Counted from the first letter of the stretch, positions 49,280-59,102 are shown. The stretch: 64,000 bases of DNA from Pseudomonadota bacterium (GCA_018241745.1 JAFEDG010000152.1:1-64000); one strand, 5' to 3'. Notes: a model not told the origin generated them from the sequence alone. Translations and numbers: made by a program.

Positions 49280-51606
49280 CCGACGAACGCGCGCCGGACA
49301 CCGGCCAATCCGCCAAGGGCAAGCGCGGCGCGCTGCGGCGGCTGCGCCGCCACCTGTCGCCGCTCGCCAGCGACACGATCTCGCCGCTCAACCTGCCGCC
49401 GGTGCGCCTCGGCCTCTTCACGAAGCTGCAGATCCTCACCGTGTCGCTGATCCTGTTCACGGCAGCGTCGATGTCGGCCGCCTACCTGTGGCAGCAGTCG
49501 CGCGACGAAGCCGCGCAGATGCGCACGCAGGCCGCGGGCCTCGCGCAGATGATCGCGGACCTGTCGGCGCTGGACGTCTACACGCGCAACCGCGTCGAGC
49601 TCACCGAGCTGCTCGAGCGCGTCGCGGCGCAGAGCGGCATCGCGTACATCGTCATCGCCGACGCCAGTGGCACGCCGCTGGTCCAGCGCTCGCAGGAAAT
49701 CGGACTGTCGACCGACGTGCTGGAGCAAGCGCTCGCGGGAGGCCCGCGGCCGGACAAGGACGGCACGCTGACGATCGCGGGGCATCGCTATCGCGATGCG
49801 GTCGCGCCGATCCAGTTGCGACCCGACGACAACCTGGCCGACCCGTCCCGGGACACGAAGCCGGCGACGGCCCCGACGGAGCCTGTCGGCGTCGTCCATG
49901 TCGGCACGTCGCTGGAACGCGAATACGACCGCGTGCGCTCGGCGCTGGTCGTGGCGCTGTCCGTCGTCGCGCTGCTGACGCTGCTCGCACTGGTCGCCAC
50001 GCAGCTGCTGACGCGGCGGCTCGTCGCGCCGCTCGAACGGCTCACGCGCGCGGCGCGTGCCGTCGGCGCCGGGCGGCTGGACGTCTATGTCCCGGCGAGC
50101 GCGTCCGACGAAACGGGCCTGCTGACGCACACGTTCAACCACATGACGCAACGTCTTGCCGCGTCGCAGGCGGAGGTGTCGTCGTACCAGCGCACGCTGG
50201 AGGAGAAGGTCGCGCAGCGGACCAAGGAACTGGAGATCGCCACCGCGCACGCGTACAAGCTCGCGCAGCACGACATCCTGACCGGCCTGCCCAACCGCTC
50301 GCTGCTCAACAGCCGGCTGAAGCAGATCCTGGCGCAGGCGCATCGCGAGCGCGTGCAGGTCGCGTGCCTGTTCCTCGACTTCGACCACTTCAAGCGGATC
50401 AACGACACGCTGGGACACGACGCCGGCGACCAGTTGCTGCAGGCCATCGCGCAGCGGCTGACGACGGCCGTGCGCGAAAGCGACACCGTCGCGAGGCTCG
50501 GCGGCGACGAGTTCGTCATCGTGCTGCCGGGCCTCGACGCCGCGCACGCGACGTTCGAGATCATGACGGTGCTGTCGCGCGTCCGCGAGGCGTTCCTCGC
50601 ACCGTTCCGCCTCGCCAACCAGATGCCCACGCTCACGTGCTCGGTCGGCGTGTCGATCTACCCGCTCGACGCGCAGGACGCGGCGACGCTGATCAAGCAG
50701 GCGGACACCGCGATGTACGCCGCCAAGGAAGCGGGCCGCAACGCGTACCGCTTCTACACCGCCGACATGAATGCGCGCGTCCAGCACCGACTGCAGATCG
50801 AGACGGACATGCGGCGGGGCCTGATGGACGACGAGTTCTTCCTCGTCTACCAGCCGCAGGTGGAAATGAGCACCGGCCGCGCCTGCGGCGTCGAAGCGCT
50901 GCTGCGCTGGCGCGATCCGGAGCGCGGCGTCATCGCGCCCGCCGATTTCATCCCGATTGCCGAAGAGTCGGGCATGATCCAGGCACTCGGCGCGCGCGTG
51001 TTGCGCGACGCATGCCGCCAGGTGATGCAATGGCACCGCCAGGACATGATGCTGCGCCTGTCGGTGAACCTGTCCGTCCAGCAGCTGCAGCACGAGAGCT
51101 GGATGTCGATCGTCGAGGAGGCGCTCGAGTCCAGCAAGCTGCCGCCGTCCTACCTCGACCTCGAGATCACCGAGAGCGTCATCATCACGCACCCCGACAA
51201 GGCCGTGGCCACGCTCGTCAAGCTGAAGCAGATGGGCGTGTCGATCACCGTCGACGATTTCGGCACCGGCTACTCGTCGTTGTCCTACCTGGCGCAGCTG
51301 CCTCTGCAGAGCGTCAAGGTCGACCAGCGGTTCGTCCACGGCCTGGAGCTCAACCGCAACGACGAGGCGATCACGCAGGGCATCATCGCGCTGTCGCACT
51401 CGCTGGGGCTGCGCGTGATCGCCGAAGGCGTCGAGACGGCCGCGCAGTTCGAGTTCCTGAAGCGCCACGGCTGCGAGGAGGCACAAGGCTACCTCATCTC
51501 GCGTCCGCTCGAAGCGGAGGAACTGCGCGCGTGGTGGGTCGCCCGCGAGCAGGGCGGCGGTGCCGACCAGCAGCTCGACCTGTGGCGGAGCGCGGCACCC
51601 AAGTAG
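49276..51606 (+). CDS. Membrane-bound GGDEF-EAL protein (dual c-di-GMP synthase/phosphodiesterase)
   Basis: The GTG start at 49276 overlaps the preceding stop and gives 776 residues. They comprise TM1 (about 52-70), a periplasmic sensor of about 150 residues, TM2 (about 222-244), HAMP (about 245-297), a short coiled coil (about 300-325), GGDEF (about 330-490) and EAL (about 510-755). The GGDEF motif is intact (409-413) with an inhibitory-site RxxD (RESD, 400-403) exactly five residues before it. The EAL side keeps E540-A-L, DDFGTGYS (660-667), K681 and E717. Both activities are therefore possible. The periplasmic domain probably listens to the coupled binding protein. Confidence 0.93.
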   Translation: MTDERAPDTGQSAKGKRGALRRLRRHLSPLASDTISPLNLPPVRLGLFTKLQILTVSLILFTAASMSAAYLWQQSRDEAAQMRTQAAGLAQMIADLSALDVYTRNRVELTELLERVAAQSGIAYIVIADASGTPLVQRSQEIGLSTDVLEQALAGGPRPDKDGTLTIAGHRYRDAVAPIQLRPDDNLADPSRDTKPATAPTEPVGVVHVGTSLEREYDRVRSALVVALSVVALLTLLALVATQLLTRRLVAPLERLTRAARAVGAGRLDVYVPASASDETGLLTHTFNHMTQRLAASQAEVSSYQRTLEEKVAQRTKELEIATAHAYKLAQHDILTGLPNRSLLNSRLKQILAQAHRERVQVACLFLDFDHFKRINDTLGHDAGDQLLQAIAQRLTTAVRESDTVARLGGDEFVIVLPGLDAAHATFEIMTVLSRVREAFLAPFRLANQMPTLTCSVGVSIYPLDAQDAATLIKQADTAMYAAKEAGRNAYRFYTADMNARVQHRLQIETDMRRGLMDDEFFLVYQPQVEMSTGRACGVEALLRWRDPERGVIAPADFIPIAEESGMIQALGARVLRDACRQVMQWHRQDMMLRLSVNLSVQQLQHESWMSIVEEALESSKLPPSYLDLEITESVIITHPDKAVATLVKLKQMGVSITVDDFGTGYSSLSYLAQLPLQSVKVDQRFVHGLELNRNDEAITQGIIALSHSLGLRVIAEGVETAAQFEFLKRHGCEEAQGYLISRPLEAEELRAWWVAREQGGGADQQLDLWRSAAPK

Positions 51607-51620
51607 GCCGCAACAACGCG

Positions 51621-52205
51621 TTACTGCTGATCGGCGTGGAGGTCGTCTGGAACGTCGACGTCGCGCAGGATGCCGACGTCGTTGACGTCGACAAGCACGA
51701 CGTCGCGCGCCGCCGCGAGGACGTCGCGCGCACCTGTGTCGCCGCGCAGCGCGAGCAACGCCGCCTTGTGCCGCGACGCGAAGCCGACCGGATGCCCGCG
51801 CTGTCCCCGGAACGACGGCGCAACGATCGACGCGCCCTTGCGCAGCGCGGTCGCCACGGCGTCGAGCGTCGCTTGGGCCACCCACGGCATGTCGGCCAGC
51901 ATCACGACCCAGCCGCTCGCATCCGCCGCCGCGGCCACGCCGCACGCGAGGCTCGCGCCCATGCCGTCCCCAGCCTCCGCGCATTCGACGACGCGGGCAC
52001 CGGTGGCGCCGAGGTGGCGCATCAACTCCGCGTCACCGGGCCGCACGACGGCCACCGTATGAGGCAGCGTGGCGACAAGCTTGCGCGCCGTGACGACGCC
52101 GACCGGCACGCCGCGCGACGGCCCGCTCGCCATCGGGGCGAGCAGCTTGGCGCCGCCGAAGCGCTCGCCCTTGCCCGCCGCGAGCAGGATGCCGACGACG
52201 GCCAC
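51621..52205 (-). CDS. MocA/MobA-like nucleotidyltransferase
   Basis: With the GTG start at 52205 the protein is 194 residues. The N-terminus VGILLAAGKGERFGGAKLLAPM is the NTP-transferase signature (LAAGxGxRxGxxK). The second metal-binding site is VVMLADMPWV, and QRGHPVGFASRHKAALLALRGDTGAR is typical of the MocA (molybdenum cofactor cytidylyltransferase) subgroup. No molybdoenzyme or moa/moe gene is nearby, so the substrate is uncertain. Its start lies 4 bp after the stop of the Liv-type binding protein gene. Confidence 0.85.
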   Translation of the reverse strand: MAVVGILLAAGKGERFGGAKLLAPMASGPSRGVPVGVVTARKLVATLPHTVAVVRPGDAELMRHLGATGARVVECAEAGDGMGASLACGVAAAADASGWVVMLADMPWVAQATLDAVATALRKGASIVAPSFRGQRGHPVGFASRHKAALLALRGDTGARDVLAAARDVVLVDVNDVGILRDVDVPDDLHADQQ

Positions 52206-52209
52206 GGCG

Positions 52210-53364
52210 CTACTCGGACAGCAGGCGGAACTTGCCGTCCTTGACGACCACGAGAACGCGAGCGCGCTCGTCCATGCCGTTGTGGTTGGTCGGCGACATG
52301 TTGAACACACCCTGGCAGCCGACGACCTCGCGCTGCTGCTCGAGCGCATCACGCAACGCCGCGCGGAACGCGGGCGTCCCCGGCTTGGCCACCTTGAGCG
52401 CCGCGGGCAGCGCGTCCTCGAGCAGGATGCCGGCGTCCCACACATTCGCGCCGAACGTCGCAGGCACCGTGCCGAAGCGCTTCTGGTACGCGCCGATGTA
52501 GCTCTCCGCGACCTTCTTCGTCGGGTTGGACGCCGGGATCTCGTCGATGACGAGCATCGGCCCCGCGGCGAGGATCGTCCCCTCGACCTTGTCCTTGCCG
52601 AGCTTGATGAAGTCCTCGGTGGCGACCGCGTGCGTCTGGTAGATCGTGCCCTTGTAGCCCTGGTCGCGCAGCGTCGCCTGCGGCAGCACCGCAGGCCCGC
52701 CGACGGCGGCGATCAGGATCGCGTCCGGCTTGCCGGCGATCAGCTTCAGCGTCTGGCCCGTCACGCTCTGGTCGGTGCGCGCGTATTTCTCGGTACCGGT
52801 GATGCGGATGCCAGCCTTGTCGGCCAGCGCGCCAAACACCTTGAACCAGTTCTCGCCATACGGGTCGTTGAAGCCGATCAGGCCCACGCTCTTCACGCCC
52901 GCCTTCTTCATCTGCGCGATCAGCGCCGCGGCGATCAGGTCGTCGTTCTGCGTCGTCTTGAACACCCAGCGCTTCTTCGCGTCGAGCGGCTCGACGACGG
53001 CCGATGTGCCCACGGTCGCCATCAACGGCACACCGGCTTCCGCGATCACGTCGAGGATCGCAAACGCATTGGGCGTCGTCGACGGCCCGATGATCGCGTC
53101 GACATGGTCGTCCTGGATAAGCTTCTTGGCGTTCTGCACGGCGCGCGTCGTGTCGCCGCCGTCCTCCAGCGAGACGTACTCGATCGTCGTGTTGCCGACC
53201 TTCGTCGGCAGCAGGTCGCCGGTGTTCTTCTGCGGGATGCCGATGGCCGACGTGGGCCCGGTGGCGGATACCATCAGGCCGATCTTCACCTGCGCGCCGG
53301 CGGGGGCAGTGGCGGCGGACAGCGCGGCGAGGGCGACAGCGGCGGCAAGCGTAGGGAGGCGCAT
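52210..53364 (-). CDS. Branched-chain amino acid-type ABC transporter substrate-binding protein
   Basis: The 384-residue protein starts MRLPTLAAAVALAALSAATAPAGAQVKIGL, a signal peptide followed by a LivJ/LivK-type (Peripla_BP_6) fold: ATGPTSAIGIPQKNTGDLLP, DAIIGPSTTPNAFAILDV, GLIGFNDPYGENWF and KLIAGKPDAILIAAVGG. No liv permease genes are adjacent, so it is an orphan receptor in this window. The start at 53364 was chosen over an upstream frame with no signal. The ligand may be an amino acid or a small aromatic acid. Confidence 0.93.
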   Translation of the reverse strand: MRLPTLAAAVALAALSAATAPAGAQVKIGLMVSATGPTSAIGIPQKNTGDLLPTKVGNTTIEYVSLEDGGDTTRAVQNAKKLIQDDHVDAIIGPSTTPNAFAILDVIAEAGVPLMATVGTSAVVEPLDAKKRWVFKTTQNDDLIAAALIAQMKKAGVKSVGLIGFNDPYGENWFKVFGALADKAGIRITGTEKYARTDQSVTGQTLKLIAGKPDAILIAAVGGPAVLPQATLRDQGYKGTIYQTHAVATEDFIKLGKDKVEGTILAAGPMLVIDEIPASNPTKKVAESYIGAYQKRFGTVPATFGANVWDAGILLEDALPAALKVAKPGTPAFRAALRDALEQQREVVGCQGVFNMSPTNHNGMDERARVLVVVKDGKFRLLSE

Positions 53365-53513
53365 GGAGGCAACGTGGGTGTGCGTGGACCGACACGCATC
53401 GTAACAGGGGACGGCGTCAACCTCGCAGCGACGTTCCGCGCGCCCGTGTAGACTGCAGCCTTCACGTCCGTTCCGTCGAACGTGCGCCGTGCGCGCCACG
53501 TCGTGCGTCCCCG

Positions 53514-54077
53514 ATGCACTCGCTGCCTTCCGGCCCGCCCGTCGCTACCCCGCCGTCGCTGCGCACGCTGTTCTTCCGCTTCATGGAGGTGGGCCTCTCC
53601 GGCTTCGGCGGCGTGCTGCCGTTCGCGCGGCGCATGCTCGTCGAGCAGCGCGCCTGGCTCACCGAGCACGAGTTCGCCGAGATGCTGTCACTGGGCCAGT
53701 TCCTGCCCGGGCCCAACATCGTCAACGTCGCGGTGATGGTCGGGCGCAAGTTCCACGGCGTCCGCGGCTCGTTCGCCGCCGTGGGCGGGCTGATGCTGAT
53801 GCCGATGGCGATCGTGATGACGCTCGGCGCGCTCTATGCGCAGTTTGCCGAGCTCGCGGTCGTCCGCAACACGATGGGCGGCGTCGCGGCCGCGGCGTCG
53901 GGCCTCGTGCTCGCCATGGGCTTCAAGATGGCGCGCGCGATCCGCACGCGGCCCGTCGCGATCGGCGTGGCCGCGGTCGCGTTCGCCGCAATTGCGTTCG
54001 CGCGCCTGCCGCTGATCTGGGTGCTTGGCGTGATGGCGCCGGTCGCCGTCGCGCTTGCATGGTGGAAGCGGCTCTGA
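53514..54077 (+). CDS. chrA: Chromate transporter, first half-protein
   Basis: A 187-residue membrane protein of the CHR family: the FFRFMEVGLSGFGGVLPFARR start region, the LSLGQFLPGPNIVNVAVMVG motif, and four to five helices. It is the N-terminal partner of a two-gene (short-chain) chromate/ion exporter. Its stop overlaps the start of the second half (TGATG). Such pairs export chromate, often by proton-driven exchange; function as a chromate exporter is assumed from the family. Confidence 0.9.
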   Translation: MHSLPSGPPVATPPSLRTLFFRFMEVGLSGFGGVLPFARRMLVEQRAWLTEHEFAEMLSLGQFLPGPNIVNVAVMVGRKFHGVRGSFAAVGGLMLMPMAIVMTLGALYAQFAELAVVRNTMGGVAAAASGLVLAMGFKMARAIRTRPVAIGVAAVAFAAIAFARLPLIWVLGVMAPVAVALAWWKRL

Positions 54078-54607
54078 TGCCGACTGCCTTGTTCGAACTG
54101 ACGCTCCAGTTCCTGACGTTGTCGCTGCTCTCGTTCGGCGGCGCGGCCGCGGCGCTGCCCGACATCCACCGCCGCGTCGTCGACGTCCACGGCTGGATGA
54201 CCAACAGCGAATTCACGCAGATGTTCGCGCTGTCGCAGGCGGCACCCGGGCCCAACGTGCTCGTCGTGTGCCTGATCGGCTGGAAAGTCGCCGGCGTCCT
54301 GGGCGGCATCGTCGCGATGACCGCGATGTGCGCGCCATCGTCGGTGCTGACCTACGTCGTCGCCCATGCGTCCGACCGTTTCCGCGAGGCACCGTTGCGG
54401 GTCGCGATCCAGAACGGCCTCGTGCCCGTGACCGTGGGTCTCATCGTCGCGTCCGGCTACGTACTCACGGTCAACACGGACCACGGCGTTCCGGCGTACG
54501 TCGTCACGCTGCTGTCGCTCGCCGTGCTGGTGTTCACGCGCGTGCATCCGTTGTGGGTGCTGGGTGCCGGCGGCATCGTCGGCATGCTCGGCCTGCTGGC
54601 GCACTGA
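54077..54607 (+). CDS. chrA: Chromate transporter, second half-protein
   Basis: A 176-residue membrane protein starting MPTALFELTLQFLTLSLLSFGG, with the same FGG and APGPNVLVVCLIGWK elements as its partner. Together the two halves are equivalent to one long-chain ChrA. The start ATG overlaps the stop of the first half by one base. The C-terminal helices (VTLLSLAVLVFTRVHPLWVLG) match the family. Confidence 0.9.
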   Translation: MPTALFELTLQFLTLSLLSFGGAAAALPDIHRRVVDVHGWMTNSEFTQMFALSQAAPGPNVLVVCLIGWKVAGVLGGIVAMTAMCAPSSVLTYVVAHASDRFREAPLRVAIQNGLVPVTVGLIVASGYVLTVNTDHGVPAYVVTLLSLAVLVFTRVHPLWVLGAGGIVGMLGLLAH

Positions 54608-54615
54608 CGCCTGCG

Positions 54616-55791
54616 TCACGCAGCCGTGCCGGCCGCATGGGCCGACGACCACGCCCACTGGAAGTTGTAACCGCCCAGCCATCCGGTGACATCCACGCAT
54701 TCGCCGATGAAATGCAGCCCCGGCACGCTCGCTGCCTCCATCGTCTTCGACGACAAGCCCGCGGTGTCGACGCCGCCGAGCGTCACTTCGGCCTTTGCAT
54801 AGCCCAGCGTGCCGGACGGCTTGAGCGACCACGCATGCAGTGCGGCTGCTAGCTCGCGCAAGCGCCGCTCGCCCAAGTCGCGCAGCGGCCGCTGGGCGTC
54901 GTGCATCGCTGTCCACGCCTGGGCGAAGCGGCGCGGCAGGCGCTCCGCCAGCAGGTTGTCGAGCCGCTGCGTCGACGCGAGCTGGCCCACGAGCCACGCG
55001 GCCGCGTCGACGCCTGGCAGCGCGTTGATCGTGACCGCCTCGCGCCCGTCCCAGTACGACGATACCTGCAGGACCGCGGGCCCGGACAGGCCGCGATGCG
55101 TGAACAGCACGTTCTCGCGAAAGAGCGCGTCACCGCAACTCGCCGTCGCGTCGATCGACACGCCCGCCAGTTCGCCGAAGCGCTCGAGCGCGGCCGGCGG
55201 CAACGCGAGCGGCACGAGCGCCGGGCGCGGTGGCACGATGGCGAGGCCGAATTGCGCCGCGAGCTCGTACGCGAACGGTGTCGCGCCGATCTTCGGCACC
55301 GTAAGGCCCCCGGTCGCGACGACCAGAGACGCACAGTCGAGGTCGCCATCGCGGGTGCCGAGCACGAAGCGGCCATCGGCGCGCGCCACGCGGAGCACGG
55401 GGCACGGCACGCGCCAGGCAACGCCCGCGTCGTCGCATTCCGCGCGCAGCATCGCGACGATCTGCTTCGCCGACTCGTCACAGAAGAGCTGCCCGAGCTT
55501 CTTCTCGTGGTAAGCGATGCCGTGGCGCTCGACGAGCGCCACGAAGTCGCGCGGCGTATAGCGCGCGAGTGCCGAGCGGCAGAAATCCGGATTGCGCGAC
55601 AGGTAGCGGTCGGCGGCCGCCCCCGTGTTCGTGAAATTGCAGCGCCCGCCGCCGGAGATGCGGATCTTCTCGCCGATGACGGCGACGTGGTCGACGAGCA
55701 CGACGCGCCGGCCGCGCCGGCCCGCGACGGCGGCGCAGAACATGCCGGCGGCGCCGGCGCCGAGGACCACGACGTCGAAGGAACGGCTCAT
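54616..55791 (-). CDS. YhiN/HI0933-family FAD-dependent flavoprotein
   Basis: A 391-residue flavoprotein with an N-terminal dinucleotide-binding motif (VVVLGAGAAGMFCAAVAGRRG), the family signature GEKIRISGGGRCNFTNTG and a C-terminal segment GGYNFQWAWSSAHAAG. Members are NAD(P)/FAD-dependent oxidoreductases of unknown substrate. It converges on the split chromate transporter genes with only 8 bp between them. Length and motifs fit the family; function in the cell is not known. Confidence 0.94.
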   Translation of the reverse strand: MSRSFDVVVLGAGAAGMFCAAVAGRRGRRVVLVDHVAVIGEKIRISGGGRCNFTNTGAAADRYLSRNPDFCRSALARYTPRDFVALVERHGIAYHEKKLGQLFCDESAKQIVAMLRAECDDAGVAWRVPCPVLRVARADGRFVLGTRDGDLDCASLVVATGGLTVPKIGATPFAYELAAQFGLAIVPPRPALVPLALPPAALERFGELAGVSIDATASCGDALFRENVLFTHRGLSGPAVLQVSSYWDGREAVTINALPGVDAAAWLVGQLASTQRLDNLLAERLPRRFAQAWTAMHDAQRPLRDLGERRLRELAAALHAWSLKPSGTLGYAKAEVTLGGVDTAGLSSKTMEAASVPGLHFIGECVDVTGWLGGYNFQWAWSSAHAAGTAA

Positions 55792-55851
55792 GCAAGCTCG
55801 AACGGCGCGGAATCCCGCGCCCTTCGAGCGTACCGCATCAGTGCGCGCGCG

Positions 55852-58443
55852 TTACGACAGCTGCTCGCAGCGTCCCATCGCGGCGCCGGCCTTCACCGCG
55901 TCGACGAAGCCCTTCGGGAACGTCGTCGCCACCGACTGCCCGTTCTTGCAGACGTAGACCTGGTGCATGTCGACGTACCACGTCAGCGGGTAGCCGGGAA
56001 TGCCGCCCACGATCTTGTCCCCGGCACCGCTGATCGAGGCGGGTCCGTCGAGGCCGAGCCGGTAGGCCTCCGGCACGCCCTGGCTGCGGAAGAAGTCGCT
56101 GAGCTTGATCCAGTCGAGGCCTTCGATCCACAGGTAGCCATGGAACCCGCTTTCGAAGAACGACCCCGCGCGCGCGATCATCACGGTACCGTCGTCGTTG
56201 ATGTCGTTGGTGTAGACGGGGATCGGTCCGAACGTCTGCTGGATGAACTCCGCACCGTCGACGTCGCAGCTGAACCCGAAGTCGTAGAACGGCAGGTCCA
56301 CGCACCACTGCAGCACCCGTGTCGGCGTGAAGGCCGCCGGCTCTGTGCCCAGGTTCGCGTTCCAGAACACGACGCCGTCGTGCTCGGTCTCGAGGGCCAC
56401 TCGCGACGCGTTCGGCGTCATCGCGTAGCCGCCGTCCAGCGCGCCGATCGCGGCGTACAGGTCGATCGGGTCGCCCTCGTCGATCCACGCGTAGGCCTTC
56501 TGGAAGTTGCTGTTGCCGAGCACGACGCGGCCGTCGCCCGAAATGGCCTGCGCGCGATGCCACGGCTCGTTGTCGAGGTCCACGCCGTTGAGGCTCAGCG
56601 CGCGCATGCCGCGGCTCTGCGTCCAGATGAACGGGATGATCTCGCCGCCGATCACCGTGCCGGTTTCGTCGTCGTAGCCCCCCTCGCAGCTGCCGTCGCC
56701 GTTGCGGTCCACGTACGCGGTGCCGACGGCGGTCTTGCCCTTGCTGTCGAGCGCCCAGCCGAAGCTCGAGGCGGGTCCTGTCTGGTTGGAGCCGAAGCAC
56801 GTGTTGCCGTTGAGATTGCCGAGGTCGATGACGGTGTTGGTCTTCGGTTCCCAGATGCCGGCCGCGTTGGTGCGCGTTGGCAGGCCCGTCCACGGATCCG
56901 TCGTCGGCACGCCGTCCTTGTCCGTCTGCACGATCAGCCGGCTGCCGTCGCGCGAAAGGCTGGCGTTGGTGCCGGAGACGCCGGCGGGTGGCATGCGCAC
57001 GCCCTTCGTCAGGTCCCATGCGAACGGCACGTTGTCGAGGACGCCGGCGGCGCGCTTGCCATCCTTCGACAACGCGCCCAGGTAGCCGTTGGTGACCGGC
57101 GTGTACTGGACGCCATCGGGATAGCCGTTGTAGTAGAAGTTGGCCGTCTTGACCACGCGTGCGCGCATCGACATCGCCGTCGACAGGCAGGCGTTGTCGG
57201 CAGCCGCCGACGACGTTTCCCCCTGGTTCCAGTATTCCGCCTCGGAGACGAGCCCCGTGGGTTCGGTCGGGAAGCCACCGGCCACGATTTCCTCGATGTA
57301 GACGACGTAGCGAGCCCCCGGCGTCAGGTTGTTGATCCGGAAGCGGCCGTCGGGACCGATCTTCCCCTGCGTCTTGTCGCCGGTCATCGCGGACACCGCG
57401 TCGCCAAGCGGATCCGCCACATTGCGCGCGACGACGTTGATGCCGTCGTAAGGCGTGTGGCCATCCTTGAGGTATAGCGTCCCGGCGATCGACGAGCGCT
57501 TCTTGTAGTCCGCCGTGGGATAGAGATCCGAGATCGCGGCGATGTCGTCCGGGCGGTCGACTGTGCTCATCTCCTCGCCGGCGTTGTGGCCGTCGGCGTC
57601 GAGGTTGTTGGGATCGATGAACGGGTACATCGTCTCGATGTAGCGGGGATCCATCCGCGTGACCGCCGGGTCGGCATAGTTCCACGCATAGACGCCGTCG
57701 ACGCAGCCGGGCACGCCGGGATACAGGTCCTGCCCGTAGCCGGGATAGCTGAAGTACGCCATCTGGCCGTTGACCTGCGAATGCGACAGGTTGATCGCGT
57801 GCCCGAATTCGTGCGTGAACACACCGGCGATGCGGTGGCCGTCGACGTCGGGCGGCGGCCCGCCGAAGTCCGGATCGGGCTCCTCGGTGGAGACGACATA
57901 GCCGTTCATCACCGCGGTGGCCTTGATGATCGTCTCCGGATAGCCGTCCTGGTTCACGTCGTCGGCGAACTCGGCGAACGCGATGCCGAGCACCTGGTCG
58001 CGCGGCACCCCGAACACCTGTTCGACGACGTCGCCGGTCTGATCATAGATCACGTACAGGCCACCCTGCAGCAGGTGGCCGTAGACGAGCGATGCGGTGG
58101 CCCCATCGACGACGTCGACGCCGACCCCCTTCAGCTTGTCGAATTTGCCGAAGCTCGCCGGGTCCGTCACGGCTCGCCACGTCGACGTCGGCACGCTGCT
58201 CCACTGCTGCAGCGCGAACGCGGTAATGCGGTCCGCCTGCGCGTTGTCGAGGAACGTCGAGCCGTCGAGGCGGCGCGCATAGTCACCGATGTCCGTGTAG
58301 ACGCGGATCGGCCCCTTGGTCGTGTCCCAGCGCAATGGCTGCGGGTCGCCGGGCTTGTCGGTCGTGAGCAGCGGGCCGGCTGCCTGCGTCGTCGCGGCGG
58401 CAACCGCGAGCAGCAGCGCACAGAAGCGTAGGGCGTAGCTCAT
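55852..58443 (-). CDS. Secreted matrixin-like metalloprotease with beta-propeller-like repeats
   Basis: An 863-residue secreted protein with a signal peptide (ends TTQAAG, about residue 22). A metzincin catalytic domain follows (about 40-310), with the zinc motif HEFGHAINLSH (211-221), a Met-turn-like TMYPF (271-275) and the matrixin-type ending DDIAAISDLYP. The third element of HExxHxxGxxH is Asn instead of Gly. A carboxypeptidase-regulatory-like beta domain lies at about 317-400. The rest is a region with HAF-type repeats (GWALDSKGKTAVGTAYVDRNGDG, AQAISGDGRVVLGN). It begins with ATG overlapping the stop of the partner gene (ATGA). Confidence 0.88.
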   Translation of the reverse strand: MSYALRFCALLLAVAAATTQAAGPLLTTDKPGDPQPLRWDTTKGPIRVYTDIGDYARRLDGSTFLDNAQADRITAFALQQWSSVPTSTWRAVTDPASFGKFDKLKGVGVDVVDGATASLVYGHLLQGGLYVIYDQTGDVVEQVFGVPRDQVLGIAFAEFADDVNQDGYPETIIKATAVMNGYVVSTEEPDPDFGGPPPDVDGHRIAGVFTHEFGHAINLSHSQVNGQMAYFSYPGYGQDLYPGVPGCVDGVYAWNYADPAVTRMDPRYIETMYPFIDPNNLDADGHNAGEEMSTVDRPDDIAAISDLYPTADYKKRSSIAGTLYLKDGHTPYDGINVVARNVADPLGDAVSAMTGDKTQGKIGPDGRFRINNLTPGARYVVYIEEIVAGGFPTEPTGLVSEAEYWNQGETSSAAADNACLSTAMSMRARVVKTANFYYNGYPDGVQYTPVTNGYLGALSKDGKRAAGVLDNVPFAWDLTKGVRMPPAGVSGTNASLSRDGSRLIVQTDKDGVPTTDPWTGLPTRTNAAGIWEPKTNTVIDLGNLNGNTCFGSNQTGPASSFGWALDSKGKTAVGTAYVDRNGDGSCEGGYDDETGTVIGGEIIPFIWTQSRGMRALSLNGVDLDNEPWHRAQAISGDGRVVLGNSNFQKAYAWIDEGDPIDLYAAIGALDGGYAMTPNASRVALETEHDGVVFWNANLGTEPAAFTPTRVLQWCVDLPFYDFGFSCDVDGAEFIQQTFGPIPVYTNDINDDGTVMIARAGSFFESGFHGYLWIEGLDWIKLSDFFRSQGVPEAYRLGLDGPASISGAGDKIVGGIPGYPLTWYVDMHQVYVCKNGQSVATTFPKGFVDAVKAGAAMGRCEQLS

Positions 58444-59102
58444 TGCATCCACCCCTTCGCGATCCAGTCTCCATCGACGGCGCGGCGCACGAGGCCCAGC
58501 AATACCCCCGCCTCGACCGGCCCGCGCGACGTGCGCAGCATGTCCGCTTCCGTCGGCGTCAGGATCCCCGCTTTCACGGACATTCCCGTGAACAGGTCGC
58601 GATTGCCGTAGCTGTTGGCGGTCTTGCTGCCGCTGTACGTGAACTTGCCTTGCGCGAGCCCGACCGGCGTGCGCATCTGGTGCGTGCCGACCGGCCCGTT
58701 CATGAACACGGTGACGCGCTCGCCGCGCACCCACGTCGGCATGCCCTCGAACGTCGACGGCAGCAGGTAATGCCCGGATGCGAGCTTGCGCGGCTTCAGC
58801 AGGCCGTACTGCCGGAACGTGTACTGGCTGTCGAGTGCAAGGTTGCGCTTGATGCTGCCTTTCACGCTCAACGTCACCTGCGTGTAGGGGAGTCCGTTCT
58901 CGATACCGTCCGTGAGTTCGAGCACCTCTCCGGTGACGATCACGTCCGACTTCTCGATCATCCGCGCGAGATTCTGCGGCACGAGCTGGGACGCAAGCGC
59001 CGGTGCAACGGCCAGCGCCAGGACGACGAACGCGGCGGCGAGCGGCGCGCGGCCGGGCGGCGGGCGGCGGCGGGACCACCGGAAGGAAGGGATAGAGGTC
59101 AT
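58440..59102 (-). CDS. Secreted protein of unknown function, translationally coupled to the protease
   Basis: A 220-residue protein with an N-terminal signal region (APLAAAFVVLALAVAPALA) and a beta-rich body: QLVPQNLARMIEKSDVIVTGEVLELTDGI, then TQVTLSVKGSIKRN, TFRQYG and FMNGPVGTHQM. The opening half resembles secreted proteins that sit beside matrixin-type proteases. Its stop overlaps the protease start by 4 bp. A chaperone, inhibitor or substrate-binding partner role is possible but there is no direct evidence. The function was not recognised. Confidence 0.75.
   Translation of the reverse strand: MTSIPSFRWSRRRPPPGRAPLAAAFVVLALAVAPALASQLVPQNLARMIEKSDVIVTGEVLELTDGIENGLPYTQVTLSVKGSIKRNLALDSQYTFRQYGLLKPRKLASGHYLLPSTFEGMPTWVRGERVTVFMNGPVGTHQMRTPVGLAQGKFTYSGSKTANSYGNRDLFTGMSVKAGILTPTEADMLRTSRGPVEAGVLLGLVRRAVDGDWIAKGWMQ

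Noticed and set aside
49276..51606. GGDEF-EAL protein as an inactive c-di-GMP receptor
   Set aside because: Both catalytic signatures and the key EAL metal and lysine residues are intact, so loss of activity is not indicated.
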